Origin: CAMDMI01 sp044379485
GTDB taxonomy: Bacteria > Bacteroidota > Bacteroidia > Cytophagales > Flexibacteraceae
Length of the DNA: 64,000 bases
Direction of reading: 5' to 3'
NCBI GenBank assembly: GCA_044379485.1
Contig: JBIPOE010000002.1
Location: 1-64,000 of the forward strand
Positions within the stretch are counted from its first letter, which is position 1; every line of letters starts with the position of its first letter. The notes under the pieces are model-generated. The model searched no databases, had not been told where the DNA came from, and saw nothing but the letters and a program-made list of their open reading frames with translations. Position numbers and translations under genes: made by a program. This document shows positions 46,494-54,545 of this stretch, in pieces.

Positions 46494-47476
46494 TGCCATT
46501 GCTTTCCATCATAGTTCCTGTATTCAATGTAGAAAAGTATATTTCTACTTGCCTGCTTTCTATTCTGGAAAATGATTTGGATATAGTTGATTATGAGTTA
46601 ATTGTGGTGGATGATGGAAGCCCGGACAAAAGCATGGAAATTGTCAGGACTTTGGCTGAAAAATGGGCCAACATTCAGATTTATACTCAAAAAAATACGG
46701 GGATAAGTGGAGCCAGAAATTCAGGTATCCGCCTGGCAAAAGGGAAATATATTTTATTTGTTGATTCTGATGATTGGCTTAAACCAAACTCCTTGAAAAA
46801 ACTGGTTCAGCTATCTGAAAAGCACAATCTTGATATTCTTGAGTTTGGAATTGAAAAGGTTAACAACAACCTTGTGGTTCAAGGTCGGTTTACAATCAAG
46901 GCACAAACTGGTATATTTTCTGGAGTCGATTACTATAAAAAAGTACGATATGTAAATTCTGTTTTCAATAAAATCTATAGTCGGGATTTGGTTATCAACA
47001 ACCAGATTTTTTTCATTGAAAAGATTTACGTTGAAGATTATGAATTGAATACCAGAGCCTTCCTGGTTGCAAAAAACGTGATGGGAATTCCGGATTTAAT
47101 TTATCAATACCGGCAGTCGCCCAATTCCATAACCAGAACAAAAGATAAAGCCAAAAAATTGAAAATGATTGAGGACCATATCATAGTTTTGAAAGAGACC
47201 CATAAATTATTAAGTCACTCAAATTCACCAACCGAAATGGAATTTTTACATGAGCGTATTTCCTTTTTGGTTGTTTCTGTTTTCTTTTTGATGCTCAAAA
47301 ATGGCTTTTCTTATCAGGAAATGAAATCCATGAAAATCCAACTCCTTGCCGATAATCTTTTTTTAATTTCCAGCCCGGTTCATCAAAAAGATAAAAACTT
47401 GTTCCGAAAGCTTTTGCTCAAAAACTTTTCCCTTCTGGCCATTCTTAATAAAGTATCTAAAAACCTGATTTCATAG
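46493..47476 (+). CDS. Family 2 glycosyltransferase
   Basis: 327 residues. The start PLLSIIVPVFNVEKYISTCLLSILEN is nearly a twin of the GT2 gene at 43319 in layout (VVDDGSPDKSMEIV, SGARNSGIRLAKGKYILFVDSDDW), indicating paralogues with different sugars. ATG overlaps the polymerase TAA by one base (TAATG). DxD motif is intact. Confidence 0.9.
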   Translation: MPLLSIIVPVFNVEKYISTCLLSILENDLDIVDYELIVVDDGSPDKSMEIVRTLAEKWANIQIYTQKNTGISGARNSGIRLAKGKYILFVDSDDWLKPNSLKKLVQLSEKHNLDILEFGIEKVNNNLVVQGRFTIKAQTGIFSGVDYYKKVRYVNSVFNKIYSRDLVINNQIFFIEKIYVEDYELNTRAFLVAKNVMGIPDLIYQYRQSPNSITRTKDKAKKLKMIEDHIIVLKETHKLLSHSNSPTEMEFLHERISFLVVSVFFLMLKNGFSYQEMKSMKIQLLADNLFLISSPVHQKDKNLFRKLLLKNFSLLAILNKVSKNLIS

Positions 47477-47478
47477 AT

Positions 47479-48627
47479 ATGTCCTCAACCCGTAAATCAA
47501 TTTGTTTTGTTGTTGCAGTTCCTATGACGGCCTCGGCTTTTCTTTTGAACCATTTTGAAGTCTTGTCCAGGGAGTTTGATATTTATCTTGTGGCGAATTT
47601 TGAAGGCGTAAACTCAAATTTAAAGGACAATCCAAATTTAAAAGCCATTCATAGCATAGGTATTCAGCGAGATATTTCAGTTTTGAAAGATTTCAAAAGT
47701 CTTCTTGAATTAAGGACTTATTTGAAAAAAATGAAATTTGACGCAGTGTTAACCGTAACACCAAAAGCTGGGTTGTTGGGCATACTGGCTGCGGCTCTAG
47801 GAGGAATAAAAAACAGAATTCACATTTTTACTGGTCAGGTTTGGCATACCAAATCAGGACTTTTCAAGTTGATTCTTATGAGTATTGATAAACTCATATT
47901 TAACCTTGCCTCAACAGTTTTGGTGGATGGCAAGGCCCAAAGAGAGTATCTGATAAAAAACGGAATTATTGATTCTTACAGATCTCAGGTTTTAGGAAAC
48001 GGCTCAATTTCAGGTGTGGACACCCGAAGGTTTTTCCCCGATCAAAATCTGCGTGAAAGGTATAGAAACCAAATACACTACCAGGCCAAGGATTTGGTCT
48101 TCACATTTTTAGGCAGATTAAACGCCGATAAAGGAATTCTTGATCTTGCCCAAGCATTTGAAGAATTGCAAAAAAAATACAACAATGTCAGGCTTTTGTT
48201 GATTGGCTATGATGAGGAAAACCTGGTGCCTATGGTTAAGCAGATTGTGTCTAAAAACGACTTAGTCCATTACTTTGGGCCAACTACTGTTCCAAATGAG
48301 GCACTCCAAGCCGCAGATGTTTTTTGTTTACCCAGTTACAGAGAGGGCTTTGGTAGCAGCGTAATTGAGGCATCACTACTAGAACTTCCGGTGATTTGCA
48401 GCGACACTTATGGTTTAAAGGAAACCATTATAGAAAACGAAACCGGCTTGAGGCATAAAACGGGAGATTCCAATTCCATTTTGGTTCAGATGGAAAAAAT
48501 GGTTTTGGATCCTTTGGCTAGATTAAAAATGGGTGAAGAAGGCCGCAAATATGTCATCAACAACTTTACGGCAGAATCTGTCTCTTTAGAATGGCTTTCC
48601 TTTTTTAGGAAAATTTTAATGCCATAA
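47479..48627 (+). CDS. Family 4 glycosyltransferase (GT-B)
   Basis: 382 residues. The N-terminal domain has SICFVVAVPMTASAFLLNHFE and the C-terminal donor domain has FTFLGRLNADKGILDLAQAFEEL, VFCLPSYREGFGSSVIEASLLELPVICSD (E-x7-E), and TGLRHKTGDS. This layout is close to WcaA/PglA-type first- or second-sugar transferases of O-antigen and capsule loci. Last gene of the close-packed run; the AT-rich leader follows. Confidence 0.9.
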   Translation: MSSTRKSICFVVAVPMTASAFLLNHFEVLSREFDIYLVANFEGVNSNLKDNPNLKAIHSIGIQRDISVLKDFKSLLELRTYLKKMKFDAVLTVTPKAGLLGILAAALGGIKNRIHIFTGQVWHTKSGLFKLILMSIDKLIFNLASTVLVDGKAQREYLIKNGIIDSYRSQVLGNGSISGVDTRRFFPDQNLRERYRNQIHYQAKDLVFTFLGRLNADKGILDLAQAFEELQKKYNNVRLLLIGYDEENLVPMVKQIVSKNDLVHYFGPTTVPNEALQAADVFCLPSYREGFGSSVIEASLLELPVICSDTYGLKETIIENETGLRHKTGDSNSILVQMEKMVLDPLARLKMGEEGRKYVINNFTAESVSLEWLSFFRKILMP

Positions 48628-48772
48628 AATTTATTTATAAAGCATTGTTTTTCAAGTAGATTTCAGGATTTCCGCTCCACTTGCGACACAATCTTAACAT
48701 TTAAATAACTAAGGGGATTGTAAATTTGGAACTTCATTATGGGGTTTTAAACTTATTAACTTTAATAACAAA

Positions 48773-48802
48773 ACATACATGACAAAAAACTGTCATATAT
48801 GT
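48773..48802. repeat. Inverted repeat in the leader
   Basis: ACATACATGACA and TGTCATATATGT pair at 11 of 12 bases around a 6-base AAAAAC loop. The right arm plus neighbours (48789-48803) also match the right end and flanking duplication of the IS at 10636-10650 over 15 bases. Confidence 0.5.
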
Positions 48803-48918
48803 TCTTTATGAAATAATTTTTTTTAAATTTTAAATAATTGATTTTGAGCGGGTTATAAAATTTTAAATTAGAAAAATCCTATATTTTATAATTATTTTTT
48901 TATTTTCAATATTTTTTA

Positions 48919-48926
48919 TACTTTTG
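48919..48926 (+). promoter_or_regulatory. Promoter -7 box of capD/wzc transcript
   Basis: TACTTTTG, identical to the boxes upstream of aroB and tRNA-Glu. No clear TTG lies 17-21 bp upstream; that region is almost pure A/T. Confidence 0.6.
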
Positions 48927-48979
48927 CCACAGGAAATTGAATTTTTCAAATACAAATTTCGCCTTTATCAACCCACTTT

Positions 48980-49153
48980 ATGATTAAAATTTACATTTCA
49001 AAAACAGAGAACAATAAATCAAAGTCCATCCCATTGGCTATTGCCAACAGGAATTCAGGAACTGATTTTTTCACACCCATGCAATCAGGTTACAAACCCG
49101 AATGCAATTCATATTTAAATAAATTCAGCAAAAGCCTTCTAAATATTATTTAA
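48980..49153 (+). CDS. Small open frame (57 residues) in the capD leader
   Basis: ATG at 48980, TAA at 49151-49153, product starting MIKIYISKTENNKSKSIPLA. It begins about 54 bp after the -7 box and ends 64 bp before capD. Ser/Asn/Lys-rich, no recognised family. Could be a leader peptide, a genuine small protein or chance. Confidence 0.3.
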   Translation: MIKIYISKTENNKSKSIPLAIANRNSGTDFFTPMQSGYKPECNSYLNKFSKSLLNII

Positions 49154-49217
49154 ACACACCATTTTCAACTTTTTACATCCTCATTCTTTTTCACCTCTAT
49201 ACACAATCTATAAAGCT

Positions 49218-51251
49218 ATGACCATCTATGGAACCACCATCAATGTTGAATCTATATTTAGAAACAAGATTCTTGGAAATTTAGTGCAAATAGTGACTAA
49301 TTTGTACCGTATCATTTTTATAAAAATGGGGCGGCTTAATATGAAAGGAATAGGCTATTTGCCAAGGTGGGTTATATTAACCATCGATATGACAATCGTT
49401 TCATTGTCAGGTCTTTTTACCTATTTTTTATTGGAAAACTCAGGAACTCACTACATTGATAAGTCTTCATTCTTTGTTGCTTCTCTTATCTATTTGGGTA
49501 TTCATTTGATATTTTTCAGGGTATTTGAAATCTATTCAGGGATTGTAAGACATTCCTCTATGATAGATGTAATGAAGATTTTTGTTTCTCAGTTTTTTTG
49601 CTTTTTGGTATTAATGCTGATTAACTCCTTTTTCGTACTCAAATCACACGAAACTTTATATCTGACAGCTGGTTTATTAATCAACAATTTATTTACTGGA
49701 GTAGGTCTATTTTCTTATCGCATTGTAATTAAACACGTCTTTATCAATTATATAGGCGTAAAAAGAAAGAAGGACCTGATTAATACAATTATAGTAGGCA
49801 CCAATTCAAACGCCATTTCTATGGCAAATGCTTTAAATGCGGATAATCCAAAAAAATTCCGGGTAGTTGGTTTCCTTGATAAATCAGATGCTTCAACTTC
49901 AAAAAAGATCTTGAATCAGCCAATCTATAGTTTGAATGATAGTTTTGAACTAATGGTAAGCGAAAGAAATGCTGGTGCCATTATCATTTCAGATGAATCT
50001 ATCAACCAAAAAGAAAAGGAAGATATTATCGAAAAGGCCTTGAGGGAGCAAATGGAAGTGTATAAAGTTTCCATGATATCTAATTGGAATAATCAAAGAG
50101 AAGTTTCTTCCAGTATTAAAAAATATAAAATTGAGGACCTTTTAGAAAGAAATCCAATCATTCTTGACACACATTCTCTTTCAGAAGATCTTAATAATAA
50201 GACCATTATGGTCACTGGAGCAGCTGGTTCCATAGGAAGCGAAATTGTTCGCCAGGCATTGAAGTTTAACCCTTTAAAAGTTGTTCTTATTGATCAGGCC
50301 GAAACGCCAATGCACTCTCTTTCATTGGAGGTTATGGAATCGTTTCCGGATTCGGATATTATTACAGTAATGGCGGATATCAGAAATAAGGATGTGATGC
50401 GCTCTGTTTTTTCTGAATACCAACCCGATATGGTGTACCATGCTGCAGCTTACAAACATGTTCCCATGATGGAAAACAATCCTTCGCAAGCCATTTTTAC
50501 AAACATAATGGGCACTAAGAATCTGGCTGATTTGGCTGTAGAATTTGAGGTGAAAAAGTTTGTAATGGTTTCAACGGACAAAGCCGTTAATCCCAGCAAC
50601 GTAATGGGTGCCAGTAAAAGAATTGCAGAAAAATATGTACAATCACTTCAAAACCATTTGTTTAGATTAAACAGACTTACAACCAGATTTATTACAACCA
50701 GATTTGGAAACGTACTTGGGTCAAATGGTTCAGTTGTGCCTCTTTTTACCAAGCAAATTGAAATGGGCGGACCAATCACCATTACACATCCAGACATCAT
50801 CCGATATTTTATGACCATTCCTGAGGCTTGTCAGTTGGTTTTAGAGGCTGGCACTATGGGCAATGGTGGTGAGATTTTTATCTTTGATATGGGCAAACCA
50901 GTCAAAATTCTTGATTTGGCAACCAAAATGATAAAGTTGGCTGGACTTACTCCTGAGAAAGATGTAAAAATTGAATTTACAGGTTTGAGACCAGGCGAAA
51001 AATTGTTTGAAGAACTTTTGAATGATACTTCAAAAACGCTTCCAACTCATCATGAGAAGATTGCAATTTTTCAGGATCAGATTGAAGAATACAATTATAT
51101 CAATGGAAATATCCACGAGCTTATCACTTTGGGCAATTCTTACAGCACTTATGACATGGTAAAAAAGATGAAATTCATCTTGCCTGAGTTTAAAAGCATG
51201 AATTCTACTTACCAAAAAATGGATGAACCAGCCTTAAAACAAGCAAGTTAA
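49218..51251 (+). CDS. CapD/FlaA1-type nucleotide-sugar 4,6-dehydratase (membrane form)
   Basis: 677 residues. Four N-terminal membrane helices (about 45-180) precede a CoA-binding-like Rossmann fold (about 190-315) and the SDR dehydratase domain with VTGAAGSIGSEIVRQAL at 332, MADIRNKDVM, and the catalytic stretch STDKAVNPSNVMGASKRIAEKY (the Met/Lys arrangement of this family). It turns UDP-GlcNAc-type sugars into 4-keto-6-deoxy precursors. The start is uncertain: ATGs at 49218, 49326 and 49341 are in frame, and family members often begin near the last (MKGIGYLPRWVIL). Confidence 0.92.
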   Translation: MTIYGTTINVESIFRNKILGNLVQIVTNLYRIIFIKMGRLNMKGIGYLPRWVILTIDMTIVSLSGLFTYFLLENSGTHYIDKSSFFVASLIYLGIHLIFFRVFEIYSGIVRHSSMIDVMKIFVSQFFCFLVLMLINSFFVLKSHETLYLTAGLLINNLFTGVGLFSYRIVIKHVFINYIGVKRKKDLINTIIVGTNSNAISMANALNADNPKKFRVVGFLDKSDASTSKKILNQPIYSLNDSFELMVSERNAGAIIISDESINQKEKEDIIEKALREQMEVYKVSMISNWNNQREVSSSIKKYKIEDLLERNPIILDTHSLSEDLNNKTIMVTGAAGSIGSEIVRQALKFNPLKVVLIDQAETPMHSLSLEVMESFPDSDIITVMADIRNKDVMRSVFSEYQPDMVYHAAAYKHVPMMENNPSQAIFTNIMGTKNLADLAVEFEVKKFVMVSTDKAVNPSNVMGASKRIAEKYVQSLQNHLFRLNRLTTRFITTRFGNVLGSNGSVVPLFTKQIEMGGPITITHPDIIRYFMTIPEACQLVLEAGTMGNGGEIFIFDMGKPVKILDLATKMIKLAGLTPEKDVKIEFTGLRPGEKLFEELLNDTSKTLPTHHEKIAIFQDQIEEYNYINGNIHELITLGNSYSTYDMVKKMKFILPEFKSMNSTYQKMDEPALKQAS

Positions 51252-51274
51252 GCTTTTAATCAATCGGAAACCTG

Positions 51275-51334
51275 CAAGACCAGACCTTGGAAAAACCATT
51301 CAAAATCGATGGTTTTCTCACAGGTCTGGTCTTG
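51275..51334. terminator. Long two-helix hairpin between capD and wzc
   Basis: Outer stem CAAGACCAGACCT (51275-51287) with AGGTCTGGTCTTG (51322-51334), 13 perfect pairs; inner stem AAAACCAT (51292-51299) with ATGGTTTT (51309-51316); 9-base loop. No T-tract follows on the plus strand, so it is not a classical terminator; it may be an attenuator, an RNase-processing or a stability element. Listed as terminator with reserve. Confidence 0.4.
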
Positions 51335-51474
51335 TGCTTAAAATGGGTTTCAATTCTGTGAAAAGCTAAGGCAAATTTGAAACTTTGGGAAAATCCTGAA
51401 TACATTCAATAATAATGAACAGTTGAAACTGCTAAAGCCTCAGGTAAACCAATTTTCAACTGTCAGATTTGAAA

Positions 51475-53820
51475 ATGCGAAACGAGAACAATTCAACAGC
51501 CAATCCAAAACCCGACGATAATCTTCTTTTGAAGGAAATACTTGAAAAGTATTTGTCCCATTGGAAGCTTTTTATTTTAAGTCTGATTTTTTTTATTGGC
51601 CTTGCCTTTTTGTATCTCAGATACACCGTTCCACAATATAAAGCGGTTATTTCCTTGCTAATCAAGGATGAAAGAAAGGGTGGAGATGTGGTAAATGAAC
51701 TTTCGGCTTTTTCAGATCTTGGGGCTTTAACCAATATAAAAACCACCGTTGACAATGAAATTGAAATCCTCAAATCCAGAAAGCTAATTGAGCAGACCGT
51801 TTTAAACCTGATGCTCAATGTAAACTATATAAATCTGGGCAGGTTTAAATCAGATCCCTTGTACAAGCACAAAGATTTTGATGTTTTATTTTCAAATTTT
51901 GACAATACCTTTTTTACTAAAGAATGGTTTTTTATAGTTCAGGCCAAGACGGATTCCACCTATTTATTATTGGAAGGCGAAAAATTAAAAGAGATAAAAT
52001 ACGGGCAACTCATTAATAACCAGTACTGTAATTTCAAAATTGTTAAAAACTTTAACAACTTCTTCAAAAACGAACTGGTTCCAATTAAGGTTAAAGTGCA
52101 CATCCAACCTGTCAGAGATGTGGTCGATAGTTATAAATCCAGACTAAATATTTCGCTGCTCAACAAAAACACAAGTGCTGTTGAAATTACCCTGGTAGAT
52201 AATGTAAAAGAGCGGTCCGAGGATGTATTGAACACGCTTTATAAAATTTACAACCAAAATGAGTTGGATGAAAAAAATCAAATTTCAGCCAACACTTCAA
52301 AATTTATAAGAGAAAGGCTTAATCTTTTAAACCTTTCATTGGAAGGGGTAGAAAAAGAATCCGAAACCTATAAAAGACAAAACAGTGTTACGGATATAAA
52401 GTCGGAAGCGGATATCTATCTTGAAAACTCCAGTACATTTCAGAAAAATGTGATGGATACAGAAATCCAACTAAAAGTGGTGCAGTCACTTTTGGAGTTT
52501 GTAAGGACCAACAACAAATTTAACCTGATGCCCAATAACATCATTGTTGCTGAAGGTAATTTCAAGGATCAGGTAGCGCAATACAATCAACTTATACTCG
52601 AAAGAAACCGACTTTTGATTTCAGCAAAGCCGGGAAACCCCATTATAATGAATCTGGATGCTGAGATCAATGTGTTAAACTCAAACATGCAAACCAGTCT
52701 TCAAAATATTAAGATTAATCTGGAGATAAAAAAGAAAGACCTTGAGAGGCAAACCTCTATGGTTAAAAACAAAATTTCTCAAATTCCAACCCAGGAAAGA
52801 GAGGTTCGTGTTTTGGCCAGGCAACAACAGATTAAGGAAGCCTTGTATTTGTATTTGCTTCAAAAAGGAGAAGAAATTGCAATTTCTCTTGCTGTTACAG
52901 CCCCGAATGCAAAACAAATTGACGAAGCGGTGGCATCTAAAAACCCCATTTCTCCAAATAGACAAGTGGTTTGGTTGGCTGCTTTTTTACTTGGAATCGT
53001 AGTTCCCTTTCTTGGAATCTATATTCAGGATCTTGTTGATACAAAAGTTAAAGAAAGAAAAGATTTGGAGTCACGGTTTAAAGCGCCATTTCTGGGAGAT
53101 GTGCCTAAATCATTGTCAAAAGGTGATAAATTAAGTCCTGGTAGCCGATCAAGTTTGGCAGAAGCACTACGGATTATCAGAACGAATCTTGAATTTATGG
53201 TATCAAAAGTTCCTAAAGGAACAGCAAAAACCATATTTGTAACCTCCACAATACCAAAAGAAGGAAAAACCTTTATTTCCATTAACCTTTCCAAAACCAT
53301 AGCTTTCACAGGGAAAAAAGTATTGTTGATTGGCATGGACCTGCGAAATCCGAAACTTCACAAATATTTTGAACTGCCAAGCCAGGAGGGTGTTACGGAT
53401 TATTTAATTTCTCAAAACACCAAAATTGATTCCTATATGGTCAAGCTTGATGGTTATGAAAACATGTATGTGTTGCCTTCAGGTTCTATTCCACCAAACC
53501 CTGCCGAAATTTTGTTGACCGATAAACTGGCATCAATGTTTGAAGACCTGAAAAGTCGCTTTGATTATATTATTGTAGATACGGTGCCTTCAAGTATTGT
53601 TACAGATACCTTCTTATTGGCAAAATTTGCAGATACTTTTATCTATGTAGTGAGAGCCAATTACTTAGATAAAAGAAAACTGTACTTTTTGGACAATTAT
53701 ATCGAAGGTGGAAAACTTGAAAATGTTGGGTTAGTATTGAATTGCACCAACAACAACCTAAGCTATGGCTATGGCCAGGACATAGAAAAGAAGTCTATTT
53801 TCCAAAGGTTAAGATATTAA
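51475..53820 (+). CDS. Wzc-type polysaccharide co-polymerase / tyrosine autokinase
   Basis: 781 residues from the ATG at 51475 (a TTG at 51469 is in frame). N-terminal TM near 35-55, Wzz-type periplasmic coiled-coil domain to about residue 500, a second TM (about 500-520, WLAAFLLGIVVPFLGIYI), then the cytosolic BY-kinase: Walker A TSTIPKEGKT (about 589-598), Walker A' LLIGMDLRNPK, Walker B YIIVDT (about 698). The tail has a small Tyr cluster (LSYGYGQ and final LRY). It controls chain length and export. No Wza partner is in the window. Confidence 0.93.
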   Translation: MRNENNSTANPKPDDNLLLKEILEKYLSHWKLFILSLIFFIGLAFLYLRYTVPQYKAVISLLIKDERKGGDVVNELSAFSDLGALTNIKTTVDNEIEILKSRKLIEQTVLNLMLNVNYINLGRFKSDPLYKHKDFDVLFSNFDNTFFTKEWFFIVQAKTDSTYLLLEGEKLKEIKYGQLINNQYCNFKIVKNFNNFFKNELVPIKVKVHIQPVRDVVDSYKSRLNISLLNKNTSAVEITLVDNVKERSEDVLNTLYKIYNQNELDEKNQISANTSKFIRERLNLLNLSLEGVEKESETYKRQNSVTDIKSEADIYLENSSTFQKNVMDTEIQLKVVQSLLEFVRTNNKFNLMPNNIIVAEGNFKDQVAQYNQLILERNRLLISAKPGNPIIMNLDAEINVLNSNMQTSLQNIKINLEIKKKDLERQTSMVKNKISQIPTQEREVRVLARQQQIKEALYLYLLQKGEEIAISLAVTAPNAKQIDEAVASKNPISPNRQVVWLAAFLLGIVVPFLGIYIQDLVDTKVKERKDLESRFKAPFLGDVPKSLSKGDKLSPGSRSSLAEALRIIRTNLEFMVSKVPKGTAKTIFVTSTIPKEGKTFISINLSKTIAFTGKKVLLIGMDLRNPKLHKYFELPSQEGVTDYLISQNTKIDSYMVKLDGYENMYVLPSGSIPPNPAEILLTDKLASMFEDLKSRFDYIIVDTVPSSIVTDTFLLAKFADTFIYVVRANYLDKRKLYFLDNYIEGGKLENVGLVLNCTNNNLSYGYGQDIEKKSIFQRLRY

Positions 53821-53825
53821 CAAAG

Positions 53826-53853
53826 AAAAAAATCAGGCGTCCAATTCCTGATT
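53826..53853 (-). terminator. Terminator of the udk transcript
   Basis: On the minus strand: AATCAGG, 9-base loop, CCTGATT, then TTTTTTTC. The udk stop codon lies within the stem. It also ends 6 bp after the wzc stop and could stop both directions, though T-rich only on the minus side. Confidence 0.7.
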
Positions 53854-54474
53854 GACCAATGTTCGATTCTTTAAAAAGGTAACGATTACTTCCAGGGCCT
53901 TGTCAAAGCTGTGGTTGTTGGGAATGATAATATCGGCCTCCGTTTTGAATGGGCGGATGAAGCGATCGAAAGTTGGAGCCACATGGTTTTCGTAGCGATA
54001 TAAAACGTCATCCATTTCATAGCCCCGCTCCTGTCCGTCTCTTTTTATCCTTCGTTTTAATTTGATATGTTCCTCAGCATCAATAAAGATTTTGAGGTCG
54101 AACTGCTTTCTGATTTCAGGAAAATAAAAAACAAAAATCCCTTCTATCACAATTACTGGTGCAGGGTCAAACTGCAGCATTTTGGGCACCTGATTGGGAT
54201 TGTTAAACGTGTATTCCTTTTTGGTAACCACTTTTCCATTTCGTAGAGCCTGAACATCCTGAATAAAATGCAAATGGTCAATACTTTCCGGCAAATCGAA
54301 GTTTTCAAATCCCTTATCATCCTTAGGTTGCAGGTGCCGGTCGTGATAATAATTGTCCTGAGAAAGCAAGCAAATTTCCTGGCTGGAAAAAGAATGCATC
54401 AACTTCTTAATAAAAAGTGTCTTACCTGAGGCGCTTCCGCCTGTAATTCCAACCATGAAAGGCTTAGTGGCCAT
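53833..54474 (-). CDS. udk: Uridine kinase
   Basis: 213 residues from the ATG at 54474 (TTG at 54486 alternative). P-loop GITGGSASGKT at the N-terminus, SQDNYYHD (catalytic Asp/Tyr), NFDLPESIDH, VIVIEGIFVFYFPEI, IDAEEHIKLKRRIKRDGQERG (LID) and YRYENHVAPTFDRFIRP. Phosphorylates uridine and cytidine for pyrimidine salvage. Cytosolic. Downstream in the same minus-strand direction as the ABC exporter, 59 bp away from its stop. Confidence 0.93.
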   Translation of the reverse strand: MATKPFMVGITGGSASGKTLFIKKLMHSFSSQEICLLSQDNYYHDRHLQPKDDKGFENFDLPESIDHLHFIQDVQALRNGKVVTKKEYTFNNPNQVPKMLQFDPAPVIVIEGIFVFYFPEIRKQFDLKIFIDAEEHIKLKRRIKRDGQERGYEMDDVLYRYENHVAPTFDRFIRPFKTEADIIIPNNHSFDKALEVIVTFLKNRTLVNQELDA

Positions 54475-54545
54475 TTGAAGATTCAATTTGAAGTGTCAAA
54501 AAAAGGTCTATTTCCAAACTTAACGAAATCTGTTTCCAATTTACT

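Larger units (their letters stand above)
48628..49217. other. 590-bp AT-rich leader before capD
   Basis: No recognised gene. It holds, in order, a 12-bp imperfect inverted repeat (48773-48802), a very AT-rich segment (48805-48915), a consensus -7 box (48919-48926) and a 57-codon open frame (48980-49153). The downstream dehydratase would therefore have a roughly 285-nt 5' leader. Confidence 0.6.

Noticed and set aside
51456..51818. Minus-strand 120-codon frame over the start of the Wzc-type gene
   Set aside because: Antisense shadow; the plus-strand frame has clear co-polymerase features.
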